From Mariprofundus sp. EBB-1 (GTDB taxonomy: Bacteria; Pseudomonadota; Zetaproteobacteria; Mariprofundales; Mariprofundaceae): 64,000 nucleotides of DNA. This document shows, piece by piece, positions 52,238 through 62,825 of this stretch. Position numbers and translations under genes: made by a program. The notes under the pieces were generated by a model. That model was not told the DNA's origin and did not search any database. It saw only the letters and a program-made list of their open reading frames with translations. Positions within the stretch are counted from its first letter, which is position 1, and each line of letters opens with the position of its first letter. The stretch spans positions 1 to 64,000 of the forward strand of contig NZ_RCFQ01000008.1 of assembly GCF_003665155.1 (NCBI RefSeq), given 5' to 3'.

Positions 52238-52294
52238 GACTGATGAACAACATACTAGGCAACGGTTCTTGCGTTGCTCTGCGTTCATCCAGTC
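52238..52294. repeat. Imperfect inverted repeat between the STAS-like gene and rpoH
   Basis: GACTGATGAAC (52238-52248) matches the complement of GTTCATCCAGTC (52283-52294) with one bulge, and inside it GCAACG (52259-52264) pairs with CGTTGC (52272-52277). It could form a cruciform or long hairpin. No T-run follows, so it is not a simple terminator. Confidence 0.55.
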
Positions 52295-52353
52295 GTGTGC
52301 GTCAAGAGAGGGGAGGCCAATGGGCTACCTCTGTAAGATCCACAGGCTCGTGA

Positions 52354-53175
52354 TTAGTGCGCTACAGCTGCTTTGAGTTTTTTCATGGCGCGCGCTTCAA
52401 GTTGACGAATGCGTTCGATGGATACTCCGAATTCCTCTGATAAATCTTTCAGGGTGGCTGGATCTTCGGCGAGGTGACGGCGTTCAACAATTTGGCGGTC
52501 ACGCAGAGCCAGCGTTTGCATTGCGGTGTGGAGAATCGACTTTTGATGGTCTTCCCAGTTGGATGCTACCGCAATCTCTTCAGGTGTGGCATCCGATGTC
52601 GGTAGGCCATGAACCATGGCATCGCCTTCATCACTCTCGGCATCGAGAGATACATCACGCTGCAGGAACGCATTGGCTGTTTCCTGGTATTCGTTGCCGT
52701 TAATGCCATATTCAGCAGCCACTTCATCAGCTTTGCGGCCATCAATAGCAGCAATGGCATTTTTGGCTTTCTGCAGGCCGGCGAAAATGCGGCGTTGTAG
52801 TTTATTGGTGCCCAGCTTCACGATGCTCCAGGAGCGTAAGATAAAATCGTGAATGGATGCACGCACCCACCAGGATGCATAGGTCATCAAGCGGAAGCCG
52901 CGTTCCGGGTCGAAGCGTTTTACCGCATGCATCAGCCCCATTGTACCTTCCTGAATCAGATCCATTTCAGGCAGACCAAAATGACGATATTCACGGGCAA
53001 TAGCAGATACACCACTTAAATTGGCTACAACCAGCTGACGAGCCGCATCGCGGTCTTCATTGTCATGCCACAAACGCGCCAGACGCGCCTCTTCCTCGCG
53101 ATCAAAGCTTGGTGCTTTGCGTACATCGCGGGAAAAAAGAGCCAAACTGTTCAGATCAAGCGTTGCATTAGCCAA
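52354..53175 (-). CDS. rpoH: Heat-shock sigma factor RpoH (sigma-32)
   Basis: Alternative sigma factor for chaperone and protease genes. 273 residues from TTG 53175, which has GAGG 7 bases upstream and gives MANATLDLNSL; a farther TTG at 53208 adds 11 residues. Region 2 (GLPEMDLIQEGTMGLMHAVKRFDPERGFRLMTYASWWVRASI), the RpoH box (NKLQRRIFAGLQKAKN) and region 4.2 (LSEEFGVSIERIRQLEARAMKKL) are present. The RpoH box separates it from RpoD. Single gene. Confidence 0.95.
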   Translation of the reverse strand: MANATLDLNSLALFSRDVRKAPSFDREEEARLARLWHDNEDRDAARQLVVANLSGVSAIAREYRHFGLPEMDLIQEGTMGLMHAVKRFDPERGFRLMTYASWWVRASIHDFILRSWSIVKLGTNKLQRRIFAGLQKAKNAIAAIDGRKADEVAAEYGINGNEYQETANAFLQRDVSLDAESDEGDAMVHGLPTSDATPEEIAVASNWEDHQKSILHTAMQTLALRDRQIVERRHLAEDPATLKDLSEEFGVSIERIRQLEARAMKKLKAAVAH

Positions 53176-53211
53176 GTGGATACCTCGAAATATTTTGTTG
53201 TGGTGCAAGTA

Positions 53212-53244
53212 CCTTATATAAGGTTGGTCATGTTACGATTCAAG
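53212..53244 (-). promoter_or_regulatory. Candidate rpoH promoter with palindromic -10 region
   Basis: On the minus strand CTTGAA (53244-53239) is followed after 15 bases by CCTTATAT, which resembles a sigma-32 promoter. The same sequence can be read as TTGAAT, 17 bases, TATATA for sigma-70. The -10 area is a perfect 14-base palindrome ACCTTATATAAGGT (53211-53224). Located about 40 bases before the chosen rpoH start. Confidence 0.45.
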
Positions 53245-53294
53245 TCCGCCTTGGCAAGGGGGTGGATTGATTGCTCAAGGCAATCGCATAAAAG

Positions 53295-53320
53295 CATTTA
53301 CCGCAAAGTACGCAAAGTTC
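53295..53320. repeat. Dispersed 'ccgcaaag' intergenic repeat, copy 2
   Basis: CATTTACCGCAAAGTACGCA followed by AAGTTC. It matches copy 1 at 34990 over the ACCGCAAAGTACGCA core. Confidence 0.7.
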
Positions 53321-53497
53321 ACCCCAGGGTGCCTTCTCTTGTGCAAGCAGAATTCTCCTTGTCATCGAGTAAACCTTTATATTTTATTGTGTTGGGGTTT
53401 TCTGGCCTAAGCCGCACTATACGGTCAGGTGAATGTCTCTTCTATCACAAGGGCCGTCTTTGACTTACTTTGCGACAAGGTGACAACGCTTACACAA

Positions 53498-53572
53498 GAT
53501 CAGGTGAATCCCCCAGGGGATACTCTCTTGAGTAAACTTAATTCACCTGATCGCGAAGCGAGAGAGTATCCC
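53498..53572. repeat. Two interleaved perfect inverted repeats
   Basis: Arm A GATCAGGTGAAT (53498-53509) pairs with ATTCACCTGATC (53541-53552). Arm B GGGATACTCTCT (53517-53528) pairs with AGAGAGTATCCC (53561-53572). The order A-B-A'-B' is that of an H-type pseudoknot or two alternative hairpins. A further TCAGGTGAAT copy is at 53425-53434. Confidence 0.8.
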
Positions 53573-53653
53573 TTGGTGGAGCAAGCGCTCTGAGGTGAAA
53601 AAGATTGAATAAGCTGTAAAATATAAGGTGTTTTAAAGCGGTTGCGCTGATGA

Positions 53654-56254
<2,601 letters not shown>

Positions 56255-56258
<4 letters not shown>

Positions 56259-56506
56259 TTGTTGATCTCCACCAATGTTGATTTCAATGCATCTTCTGTC
56301 ACGCGATGTCTGAACAGCTCTTTACCATCCATTAACAATACCGGCACATCCATGCCATAGCGAATAAGTAGCGCTTTATCGTGATCTACATTCACGGTTT
56401 CCCATGAGCACAAACCTTGCTGCTCGAGCGAGGCCACGACCAGCTTGGCATCTTCGCATAAACAACAGTCCCTGCGACTTAACAGTTGGATGTGAGGTGT
56501 TGCCAT
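56255..56506 (-). CDS. Glutaredoxin-like protein (DUF836 type)
   Basis: 83-residue thioredoxin-fold protein with CCLC (residues 14-17) near the N-terminus in LSRRDCCLCEDAK and the cis-Pro segment VPVLLMDGKELFRHR. Such proteins are annotated as thiol-disulfide or glutaredoxin-like with undefined substrates. It overlaps the TlpA-like gene (ATGA) and follows the Do protease, suggesting a shared envelope redox/quality-control unit. Confidence 0.87.
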
Positions 56507-56527
56507 AGTCAGAAGCTGTCGTTTTGA

Positions 56528-57943
56528 CTATTTGTCTGCAGCTTTCGGCAGTTTAATTAAGGCAAACACCTGATCTCCACGGCGATCCAGCATCACACGC
56601 AATACTTCACCAGGGTTAAACTTACCAGCCAGTTTGGAGAAGCTTTTGACATCATTGACATTTTTACCATTCACCCGGTAAATAACATCACCACTTTGAA
56701 TGCCGGCTCTAGCAGCAGGCATGCCCCGCTGCAGTTTTTTAACGACAGCACCTTTTTTTACGCGTGTTTGCAAGCGTGTTGCGAGTTCTGGTGTCAGGTT
56801 TTCAACCAGCATGCCCAAGCGCACTTTGTTGGTGTCTTTGTAAGTCTCGCTTTTAGCCAAATCAGGGTCAGTCATGGCTTCTACGGTGACGGTGATAGTC
56901 TTGAGTTTGCCATCACGAATTAAACCAATTTTAACTTTATCACCAGGCGTGTGCCGTGCTACACGAATAGGTAAGTCATGGGCTTTATCAATGAGAACGC
57001 CGTCAATGGATACGATGACATCACCGGGGTGAATACCCGCTTTGTCCGCAGCAGAGCCTGATTCAACCTGTGGAACCAATGCGCCTTTACGATTTTTCAG
57101 CTTCAGGGCCTGCATGGTCTCTTTATCCACATCGGTGATGTGAACGCCTAAACGTGCACGTGTTACATGGCCTGTTTCACGCAACTCATCCAATACAGAA
57201 CGCGCTAAATTGATTGGAATAGCGAAACCAATGCCGTTATTGCCGCCACTACGTGAGAAAATTGCAGTATTGATGCCGACAACTTCACCGCGACTATTGA
57301 ACAGTGGCCCACCGGAGTTGCCCGGGTTGATCGCTGCATCGGTTTGAATAAAGTCATCATAAGGGCCGGAACCAATCACACGACCTTTAGCGGATACAAT
57401 GCCCGCAGTTACTGTCTGTTCAAGACCGAATGGGTTTCCGATAGCTACAACCCAGTCTCCGACCCGTAGTTTTTTGGAGTCTCCAAGTTTTACGGCTTTG
57501 AGTCCCTTTGTGTTAAGTTTGAGTAAAGCCACATCCAATTTTGGATCGGCACCAATGACTTTCGCTTCGTGTTCAGTGCCATCGCGCATTTTTACAACGA
57601 CTTCATCGGCTCCATCGACAACATGGTTGTTGGTGACAATATAACCGTCATCAGAGATGATGAAACCGGTACCCAGCGCGTGTTTTTCCTGCTGTTGCTG
57701 TGGCATATTACGGAAGAAATCATTAAAAAATTCATCGAATGGTGTGCCGCTATGTGGAGAACCAAGTCCCGGAGGCATGCCTTGTTGAACGCGTTTTTTT
57801 GCGTGTTGGGTGGTGCTGATGTTTACAACGGAATCAGCTTGCGCTGCGGCCAGATCAGCAAAGCTTTCAGGCATGGCTGCAGCTTGTGATCCCCATAGGG
57901 TGATTAAAAATACAACTGGAAATAGACGTTTGATATGGCTCAA
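56528..57943 (-). CDS. Do-family periplasmic serine endoprotease (DegP/MucD type)
   Basis: Periplasmic protease/chaperone of envelope quality control, 471 residues. Signal peptide about 1-23 (SQAAA cleavage region). Catalytic triad His107 (TNNHVVDG), Asp137 and Ser210 (NPGNSGGP). Two PDZ domains follow. The second ends in MLDRRGDQVFALIKL. It lies 85 bases downstream of the rseC-like gene. DegP, DegQ and MucD cannot be separated by eye. Confidence 0.94.
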   Translation of the reverse strand: MSHIKRLFPVVFLITLWGSQAAAMPESFADLAAAQADSVVNISTTQHAKKRVQQGMPPGLGSPHSGTPFDEFFNDFFRNMPQQQQEKHALGTGFIISDDGYIVTNNHVVDGADEVVVKMRDGTEHEAKVIGADPKLDVALLKLNTKGLKAVKLGDSKKLRVGDWVVAIGNPFGLEQTVTAGIVSAKGRVIGSGPYDDFIQTDAAINPGNSGGPLFNSRGEVVGINTAIFSRSGGNNGIGFAIPINLARSVLDELRETGHVTRARLGVHITDVDKETMQALKLKNRKGALVPQVESGSAADKAGIHPGDVIVSIDGVLIDKAHDLPIRVARHTPGDKVKIGLIRDGKLKTITVTVEAMTDPDLAKSETYKDTNKVRLGMLVENLTPELATRLQTRVKKGAVVKKLQRGMPAARAGIQSGDVIYRVNGKNVNDVKSFSKLAGKFNPGEVLRVMLDRRGDQVFALIKLPKAADK

Positions 57944-57987
57944 TCTTAACTCCTTATGAATATTCAGGGCGATTTGTACGGTTTGCA

Positions 57988-58008
57988 GATGAATAAAAGA
58001 TGAATAAA
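57988..58008. promoter_or_regulatory. Two AGATGAATAA direct repeats before the Do protease gene
   Basis: AGATGAATAA at 57988-57997 and 57999-58008, an 11-base period close to one helical turn, in the 85-base gap between the rseC-like gene and the Do protease gene. Such spacing is seen for response-regulator dimers; this is only a candidate. Confidence 0.35.
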
Positions 58009-58028
58009 TAATTTATTGTTGATCAGTT

Positions 58029-58520
58029 TTAATCAGAGGGGGATACCTGCCGAAGCGGTATGTCTAGCGTAATGTTATCGGGGGTTGAGCAATGAATTAC
58101 CCGTACCATCTGCACATCCAGATTATTTTGATGGCTGGATAGATAGAATTTATACCAGAGATAATACGCAATGACCGCAGCAAAACCGGATAGTGCTGCA
58201 ATAGCCTCAACTTCTGGCCAGGCCAACCAGGTTGCCATGCTTTGCATGCCAAGTCCGGCAAGGATAAATGCGAGCATGGGAAGAGCATACAGTCTAAAAG
58301 CAATTTTCATGACTGCGCTATCAGGGACTTCCAACAAAACGCGATCACCAATGCCTGCACCGACACTGTTGTGTACACGCAGTTCGATGAAACGCTCTTT
58401 CCATGATCCGATAGTGCTGCAGGAAGTTTTGCCAGCGCAATCACCGCAAGCACTAGCGCGATTGCCACGCACAATGGCATCACGTTTTTCAATGGCGATA
58501 ACGGTAACCTGCTGCTGCAT
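58029..58520 (-). CDS. rseC: RseC/MucC-family membrane protein
   Basis: 163 residues with a Cys-rich N-terminal domain (C25, C28, C34 in ACGDCAGKTSC), a beta domain and two membrane helices (about 75-90 and 100-120). The family modulates the sigma-E envelope response and the SoxR-reducing system elsewhere. Here it precedes a Do protease but no rpoE, rseA or rseB is adjacent. Confidence 0.88.
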   Translation of the reverse strand: MQQQVTVIAIEKRDAIVRGNRASACGDCAGKTSCSTIGSWKERFIELRVHNSVGAGIGDRVLLEVPDSAVMKIAFRLYALPMLAFILAGLGMQSMATWLAWPEVEAIAALSGFAAVIAYYLWYKFYLSSHQNNLDVQMVRVIHCSTPDNITLDIPLRQVSPSD

Positions 58521-58611
58521 CCATACTCCTCTTTAGACCTATTCATCATGCCTTATTTTCAGGACGTGCGTATCTTACACTGGAATTCGATGGCGTCGCT
58601 AGTTTCTATTT

Positions 58612-58649
58612 CAACCTGTTTTAGCCAAAAGTCCGATATGGACAGGTTG
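58612..58649. repeat. 8-bp inverted repeat
   Basis: CAACCTGT (58612-58619) and ACAGGTTG (58642-58649) are exact complements across a 22-base loop, just downstream of nrtS and upstream of the rseC-like gene on the minus strand. No T-run, so not a clear terminator. Confidence 0.4.
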
Positions 58650-58670
58650 CACAGCTCACCTGCTTTGCAT

Positions 58671-58901
58671 TTATACCTTGTTGCAGTTTTTGTATGCGCT
58701 AATGCTGGAAAGCGTTGATACAATATAGGGAACAATCATTGTCAGTCCGGATTTTAACCACGTTTCTGCATGCATGGAGCCGTCGATAATCGCGTCACCG
58801 TGGTTGATGAGAACCAATATAGGTCCGACAATCAGGGCAAACCTTGCGGCTGTTCGTATGACTTTTGGTTGGCATGCAATATTGAATCGCTGTTTCATCA
58901 T
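58671..58901 (-). CDS. nrtS: NrtS-type small membrane protein
   Basis: 76 residues with two hydrophobic segments. The pattern VIRTAARFALIVGPILVLINHGDAI...LTMIVPYIVSTLSSISA resembles NrtS, a small protein linked to nitrate/nitrite transport in cyanobacteria. ATG 58901 and 58898 both follow AGGA. No nitrate genes are nearby, so the transport role is not supported by context. Confidence 0.78.
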   Translation of the reverse strand: MMKQRFNIACQPKVIRTAARFALIVGPILVLINHGDAIIDGSMHAETWLKSGLTMIVPYIVSTLSSISAYKNCNKV

Positions 58902-58955
58902 GTGTCCTTTTAAATCATTATTCAGGAATATGTTGAGCTTACAATCGGGCGGTGA

Positions 58956-59426
58956 TTATTTTGATGAGGGCGTATCTTTGTTGTCGCTGTATTCTCCGCG
59001 TCTTAGCCATGCAAAATTATGTTCCAGCGAAGAGCATGCACTTAAAATGAGTACAGTAAGTAGTGATAAGAGCAGTGGCGAATAGATATAACCCAAGCCA
59101 GCCATGGAACCTACTGCTGCCAATACCCAGATTACGGAGGCTGTTGTGACACCATTGACCACTCCGTTCTGGTTGAACATCACACCAGCACCGAGAAAGC
59201 CAATGCCTGTGACAACCTGACCTAATACCCGGCTGGCATCCACGCTTGAGCCATCCATATGGCTGCCCATAAAAACGAATATCATTGTCCCTATCGTGAT
59301 AAGTATGCCTGTTCGAACACCTGCAGCCTTGCCTCTGAACTGCCGTTCAAAACCGATCACTGAGCCACAAGCAATAGCGACTGCAATCGCAGTCCATAAT
59401 TCACTATTCAATATCTCTTTTTCCAT
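58956..59426 (-). CDS. MgtC/SapB-family membrane protein
   Basis: 156 residues with four to five membrane helices. MgtC signatures are ACGSVIGFERQFRGKAAGVRTGILITIGTMIFV and VVTGIGFLGAGVMFNQNGVVNGVTTASVIWVLAAVG. It lacks the C-terminal cytoplasmic domain of Salmonella MgtC, so it is the short SapB-like form. nrtS lies 54 bases downstream on the same strand. Confidence 0.92.
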   Translation of the reverse strand: MEKEILNSELWTAIAVAIACGSVIGFERQFRGKAAGVRTGILITIGTMIFVFMGSHMDGSSVDASRVLGQVVTGIGFLGAGVMFNQNGVVNGVTTASVIWVLAAVGSMAGLGYIYSPLLLSLLTVLILSACSSLEHNFAWLRRGEYSDNKDTPSSK

Positions 59427-59593
59427 ATCGCTGAGGTCGTTATATTTGATGAAATATTACAAACGGATGTTCGTCTATGATGTGGGGTGGAGAGAGTGTA
59501 ATGCTTCAGCCGTATTGCCGACGACTCATGTAATACAACAGCGTTTCTTGAAATTATAGTCATAAGGAAAAGAGACCTGCACAGAGGTGTTTC

Positions 59594-61108
59594 ATGACCC
59601 GGCATATGATCGAAATAAGTTATAACTGGTTATCAGAAGCCTTGATTATTCTTCTGGCCGGCGCATTACTGGCAGGGGTCATTCTGTTTATCATTGATGT
59701 CACCCAGACAAAAAATGCAATCAGACGCAACTATCCGCTGATTGGCCGCTTTCGATCTCTGTTTGAACACCTTGGCACCTTTTTTCGCCAGTACTTTTTT
59801 GCGATGGATAGAGAAGAGATGCCATTTAACAGAGCCTTTCGTGAATGGGTTTATCGGGCCTCAAAAAATGAGGATAGCACCATCCCTTTCGGTTCAACGC
59901 GTGATTTGACACCGACCGGTAGTATCTCTTTCGTCAACTGCCCTTATCCCACCCTAGATGTCGATGCTGTGCCAACCCGGGCGATGGTAATTGGCGTCGA
60001 TTGTCGTACCCCGTTTGAAGCCGGCAGCCTGTTCAATATCTCCGGTATGAGTTATGGCGCCATCTCCAAAGTGGCTGTGCAGGCGCTTTCCAGTGGTGCG
60101 GCCAAAGCCGGTTGCTGGATGAATACCGGAGAGGGAGGGCTATCGCCTTATCATCTGGAAGGTGGCTGTGACATTGTCATGCAGATTGGTACTGCCAAAT
60201 ATGGTGTGCGGGATAGCGATGGTAATCTTTCTGATGAACGCTTGTCTGAATTGGCCGCGATTGAACAGGTCAGAATGTTTGAAATCAAACTCAGCCAGGG
60301 TGCTAAACCCGGTAAAGGGGGCATCTTACCTGCGGTCAAGGTTACCGCAGAGATTGCCGCCATTCGTGGTATTACGGCCGGTGAGGATTCGATCAGTCCG
60401 AATCGGCATGTCGATATCGATAGCCCGGGCGAATTGCTGGATATGATCGCTCACATTCGTGAGGTCACCGGTAAACCTGTCGGTTTCAAACTGGTGTTGG
60501 GTGGTTGCGGAGCGCTGGATCATTTGTTTGATGAAATCAAGCGGCGCGGCGACCAATCTGCGCCGGATTTTATGACACTCGATAGCGCCGACGGTGGCTC
60601 AGGAGCGGCGCCGCAACCGTTGATGGATTTTATGGGTATGACGTTGAAAGAGAGTCTGCCGATGCTGATTGATCATCTGGTTGGCTATGGGCTGCGTGAT
60701 CGTGTGCGGGTGATTTGTTCGGGTAAACTGATTACACCGTCGGGTGTGGCATGGGCGCTATGTATGGGGGCGGATTTCATTGTTTCTGCGCGCGGTTTCA
60801 TGTTTGCCTTGGGCTGTATTCAGGCCATGCAGTGCCATAAAAACACCTGCCCGACCGGTATTACCACCCATCAAAAGAGATTACAGCGCGGATTAGACCC
60901 GCAGGACAAATCAGTGCGTGTGGCGCATTATGTCGAAAATATGTTGCATGATGTTGGCGTGATTGCGCATTCATGCGGGGTGAAACATCCACGCCAATTA
61001 CAACGCAGACACGCACGCGTGGTCACATCCGATAGCAGCAGCACCGGCCTGCATCAACTGCACCCGGAAACAGAAAAAGGATTTCCGCACGGCAAAGCCA
61101 AGGAGTAA
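59594..61108 (+). CDS. Membrane-anchored FMN-binding glutamate-synthase-domain protein
   Basis: 504 residues: an N-terminal membrane helix (about 15-36), a short linker, then the FMN-binding domain of glutamate synthase. The 3Fe-4S motif Cys408, Cys414, Cys419 (CIQAMQCHKNTCPTGITT) and the FMN segment DSADGGSGAAPQPLMDFMGM are present. The N-terminal glutaminase domain of GltB is absent, so it cannot itself use glutamine by the classical route. AGAGGTG precedes the ATG. Followed directly by the aldehyde dehydrogenase gene. Confidence 0.9.
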   Translation: MTRHMIEISYNWLSEALIILLAGALLAGVILFIIDVTQTKNAIRRNYPLIGRFRSLFEHLGTFFRQYFFAMDREEMPFNRAFREWVYRASKNEDSTIPFGSTRDLTPTGSISFVNCPYPTLDVDAVPTRAMVIGVDCRTPFEAGSLFNISGMSYGAISKVAVQALSSGAAKAGCWMNTGEGGLSPYHLEGGCDIVMQIGTAKYGVRDSDGNLSDERLSELAAIEQVRMFEIKLSQGAKPGKGGILPAVKVTAEIAAIRGITAGEDSISPNRHVDIDSPGELLDMIAHIREVTGKPVGFKLVLGGCGALDHLFDEIKRRGDQSAPDFMTLDSADGGSGAAPQPLMDFMGMTLKESLPMLIDHLVGYGLRDRVRVICSGKLITPSGVAWALCMGADFIVSARGFMFALGCIQAMQCHKNTCPTGITTHQKRLQRGLDPQDKSVRVAHYVENMLHDVGVIAHSCGVKHPRQLQRRHARVVTSDSSSTGLHQLHPETEKGFPHGKAKE

Positions 61109-62566
61109 ATGATGAACGATCATGTTGAACATTACCCATTAATGATTTCCGGCGCTTCAGCCGAAAATGAAACATCAATCGAAGTACGATCGCCGTATGA
61201 TGACAGATTGCTTGCAACAGTGGCGACGGCAGATAAGGCCGTTGTTGAGGCTGCTCTGAACAAGGCACACACGCTCTTTGCCAACAGAAAGGGCTGGATT
61301 CCTGTGGCTGAACGCATTGCCATACTCGAACGGGCAATCGAACTGATGAAAGAGCGGGCTGAAGAACTGGCGCGCGGAGCGGCCGAAGAGGGCGGTAAGC
61401 CGCTGATAGACTCTCGTATTGAGATGGTGCGTTGCATTGACAGTATTCGAATCTGTACCGATAGCTTGCGCACCGATAGCAGCCACGCTCCGGTTTTGGG
61501 TTTGAATACTGCATCCCGTCATCGTATGGCACTGATGCAAAAAGAACCGATTGGTGTGGTGGTGGCTGTTAGCGCATTCAATCATCCATTGAATTTGATT
61601 GCGCATCAAATTGGCCCCGCCATTGCCTCCGGCTGTCCTGTCATTATCAAACCGGCAGAAGACACGCCGCTATCATGTTATCGTCTGGTGCGTCTGTTTC
61701 ATCAGGCGGGCCTTCCAGAAGATTGGTGTCAATTCATCATGCCTACATCAACATCATTGGCAGAAGCGCTCGTTACCGATTCCCGCGTGGCATTCTTCAG
61801 TTTTATAGGTAGTGCTAACGTTGGTTGGTATCTGCGGTCAAAACTCGCTGCCGGTACCCGCTGTGCGCTGGAACATGGCGGTGTTGCCCCCGTCATTATT
61901 GCGGCTGATGCGGATATAAATCAACATCTACCCGGCCTGATGAAAGGGGCTTTCTATCACGCCGGACAGGTATGTGTGTCGGTGCAACGCATTTTCGCCC
62001 ATGCATCGATTGCACGCGAACTGGCTGATAAGATGGCGAATCTGGCAAAGAAAATGGCTGTCGGGGATCCGTTATCCGAACAAACGGAGGTGGGGCCTCT
62101 GATTAGAGCGAAAGAGCTGGATCGGATTGACTTATGGGTTAAAGAAGCGATCGCAGGAGGGGCTAAGCTTCTGTGTGGTGGAGATCGGCTTGATCATCAC
62201 TGTTATGCCCCTACCGTGTTATATAACCCTCCTTACGATGCGACTATCTCTACACGAGAAGTGTTCGGGCCAGTTGTCGCTGTCTATCCATTTGTTGAGC
62301 TCGACTCAGCCATTGATGATGCTAATGCATTGGATGTCGCTTTTCAGGCATCGGTTTACAGCCGTGATATTGATACGGCTCTCTACATTTCTAATCGCCT
62401 TGATGCATCAGCGGTGATGGTGAATGACCACACTGCCTTTAGAGTGGACTGGATGCCATTTGCAGGTCTAAAACATTCCGGGCTCGGTGTCGGAGGCATT
62501 CCACACACCATGCACGATATGCAGATCGAAAAGATGACCATCATCCATTCCGAGTCCATAGAGTGA
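61109..62566 (+). CDS. Aldehyde dehydrogenase family protein
   Basis: NAD(P)-dependent aldehyde oxidation is the family reaction. 485 residues. Catalytic Cys289 (GQVCVSVQR) and general-base Glu255 (LEHGG, where most members have LELGG) are present, with FSFIGSANVGWYL as the cofactor segment and KEPIGVVVAVSAFNHPLNL at the N-terminus. ATG 61109 directly follows the preceding stop; ATG 61112 is better spaced from AGGAG (61101-61105). Substrate unknown. Confidence 0.93.
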   Translation: MMNDHVEHYPLMISGASAENETSIEVRSPYDDRLLATVATADKAVVEAALNKAHTLFANRKGWIPVAERIAILERAIELMKERAEELARGAAEEGGKPLIDSRIEMVRCIDSIRICTDSLRTDSSHAPVLGLNTASRHRMALMQKEPIGVVVAVSAFNHPLNLIAHQIGPAIASGCPVIIKPAEDTPLSCYRLVRLFHQAGLPEDWCQFIMPTSTSLAEALVTDSRVAFFSFIGSANVGWYLRSKLAAGTRCALEHGGVAPVIIAADADINQHLPGLMKGAFYHAGQVCVSVQRIFAHASIARELADKMANLAKKMAVGDPLSEQTEVGPLIRAKELDRIDLWVKEAIAGGAKLLCGGDRLDHHCYAPTVLYNPPYDATISTREVFGPVVAVYPFVELDSAIDDANALDVAFQASVYSRDIDTALYISNRLDASAVMVNDHTAFRVDWMPFAGLKHSGLGVGGIPHTMHDMQIEKMTIIHSESIE

Positions 62567-62573
62567 TCAAAAC

Positions 62574-62606
62574 CATTTACCGCAGAGCAACAGTGTTACG
62601 CAAAGG
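62574..62606. repeat. Dispersed 'ccgcaaag' intergenic repeat, copy 3 (variant)
   Basis: CATTTACCGCAGAG followed by CAACAGTGTTACGCAAAGG. It shares the TTACCGCA(A/G)AG and TTACGCAAAG blocks with copy 1, with a small insertion between. Confidence 0.6.
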
Positions 62607-62708
62607 AAAAACTAAACAATGAAAAGCCTTTGAAATGTAGCAATTAACGAGGGGTTATAGATTCAGACAGAGATCAGCGGTAGAGATTCTACATACTAAT
62701 ATTTTGAC

Positions 62709-62733
62709 TTTACTCTGCGGAACTTTGCGTCCC
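62709..62733. repeat. Inverted copy of the 'ccgcaaag' repeat
   Basis: TTTACTCTGCGGAACTTTGC and GTCCC; the reverse complement reads GGGACGCAAAGTTCCGCAGAG. With copy 3 it forms an inverted pair about 130 bases apart, flanking a segment without a gene. Confidence 0.6.
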
Positions 62734-62739
62734 TGTGAT

Positions 62740-62787
62740 GGGCAGGATGCCCGAATGCCACGAGCGCATGGATGCGCATGAGTGGCC
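62740..62787. repeat. REP-like palindrome cluster
   Basis: GGGCAggaTGCCC (62740-62752) and GCGCATggATGCGC (62764-62777) lie side by side, and the second is enclosed by GCCAC (62757-62761) and GTGGC (62782-62786). This resembles REP-type palindromic elements. It sits 40 bases before the ALS-like gene. Confidence 0.55.
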
Positions 62788-62825
62788 GGTGAAATACTTT
62801 GCATTATTTATTAAAGGAGTCAGTA

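Larger units (their letters stand above)
53176..53653. other. Repeat-rich intergenic region between rpoH and ligA
   Basis: 478 bases without a convincing gene. It holds the rpoH promoter, a copy of the dispersed ccgcaaag repeat, an imperfect duplication of a CCCCAGGG...TCTCTTG segment (53321-53340 and 53511-53530), and two interleaved perfect 12-base inverted repeats. Confidence 0.7.
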
